From positions 1 through 5,672 of the forward strand of contig JALUZX010000792.1 in the NCBI GenBank assembly GCA_027011425.1: a stretch of 5,672 nt of DNA, written 5' to 3'. The notes under the pieces are model-generated. The model had not been told where the DNA came from. It saw only the letters and a program-made list of their open reading frames with translations, and searched no databases. The position numbers were made by a program, and so were the translations under genes. Positions 5,663 to 5,672 of this stretch are shown here, piece by piece; the first letter of the stretch is position 1, and the number at the start of each line of letters is the position of its first letter. The DNA comes from Planctomycetota bacterium (GTDB lineage: Bacteria; Planctomycetota; UBA1135; JALUZX01).

Positions 5663-5672
5663 GGCATGGGGG

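Overview
This 5.67 kb window comes from a bacterium with a GC-rich chromosome. For example, 45 of 60 bases are G/C at 541-600 and again at 5041-5100. The flanking genes are a GH38 alpha-mannosidase and an AAA_14/DUF4143 ATPase. Neither identifies a phylum, and I do not assign one. The window starts exactly on a perfect 54-bp palindrome, which suggests its left edge is a contig end.

Layout: (1) 1-2043, minus strand: a GH38 alpha-mannosidase open at the left edge, with 681 N-terminal residues present, the catalytic motifs intact and most of the C-terminal domain missing. (2) 2044-2298: a divergent intergenic region with a good sigma70-type promoter at 2224-2252 reading rightwards. (3) 2299-3987, plus strand: a compact three-gene operon of visibly lower GC (33 of 60 bases at 2401-2460). 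It holds a canonical DUF488 protein, a divergent second DUF488 protein and a protein I read as a dual-OB-domain protein. Gene 2 follows gene 1 by 25 nt, and gene 3 overlaps gene 2 in an ATGA. (4) 3988-4152: a second, truncated copy of the GH38 5' end (140 coding nt, 5 differences) plus its immediate upstream sequence. It lies in the same orientation as the intact gene and starts on the base after the operon's last stop codon. (5) 4153-4411: intergenic DNA with short palindromes and a repeated decamer. (6) 4412-5662, plus strand: a complete AAA_14/DUF4143 ATPase. The last 10 bases are non-coding.

The main interpretation is that the DUF488-DUF488-dual-OB operon is a transferred cassette sitting at the 5' end of a GH38 gene and bracketed by about 165-bp direct repeats of that 5' end. 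Two nucleotide- or nucleic-acid-type enzymes of unknown function, coupled to a likely nucleic-acid-binding OB protein, look like a self-contained functional module. Its biochemical role cannot be read from the sequence. The GH38 gene and the ATPase are probably resident genes unrelated to it. With no visible terminator after the cassette, its transcript could run into the GH38 fragment and carry an antisense copy of the GH38 translation start.
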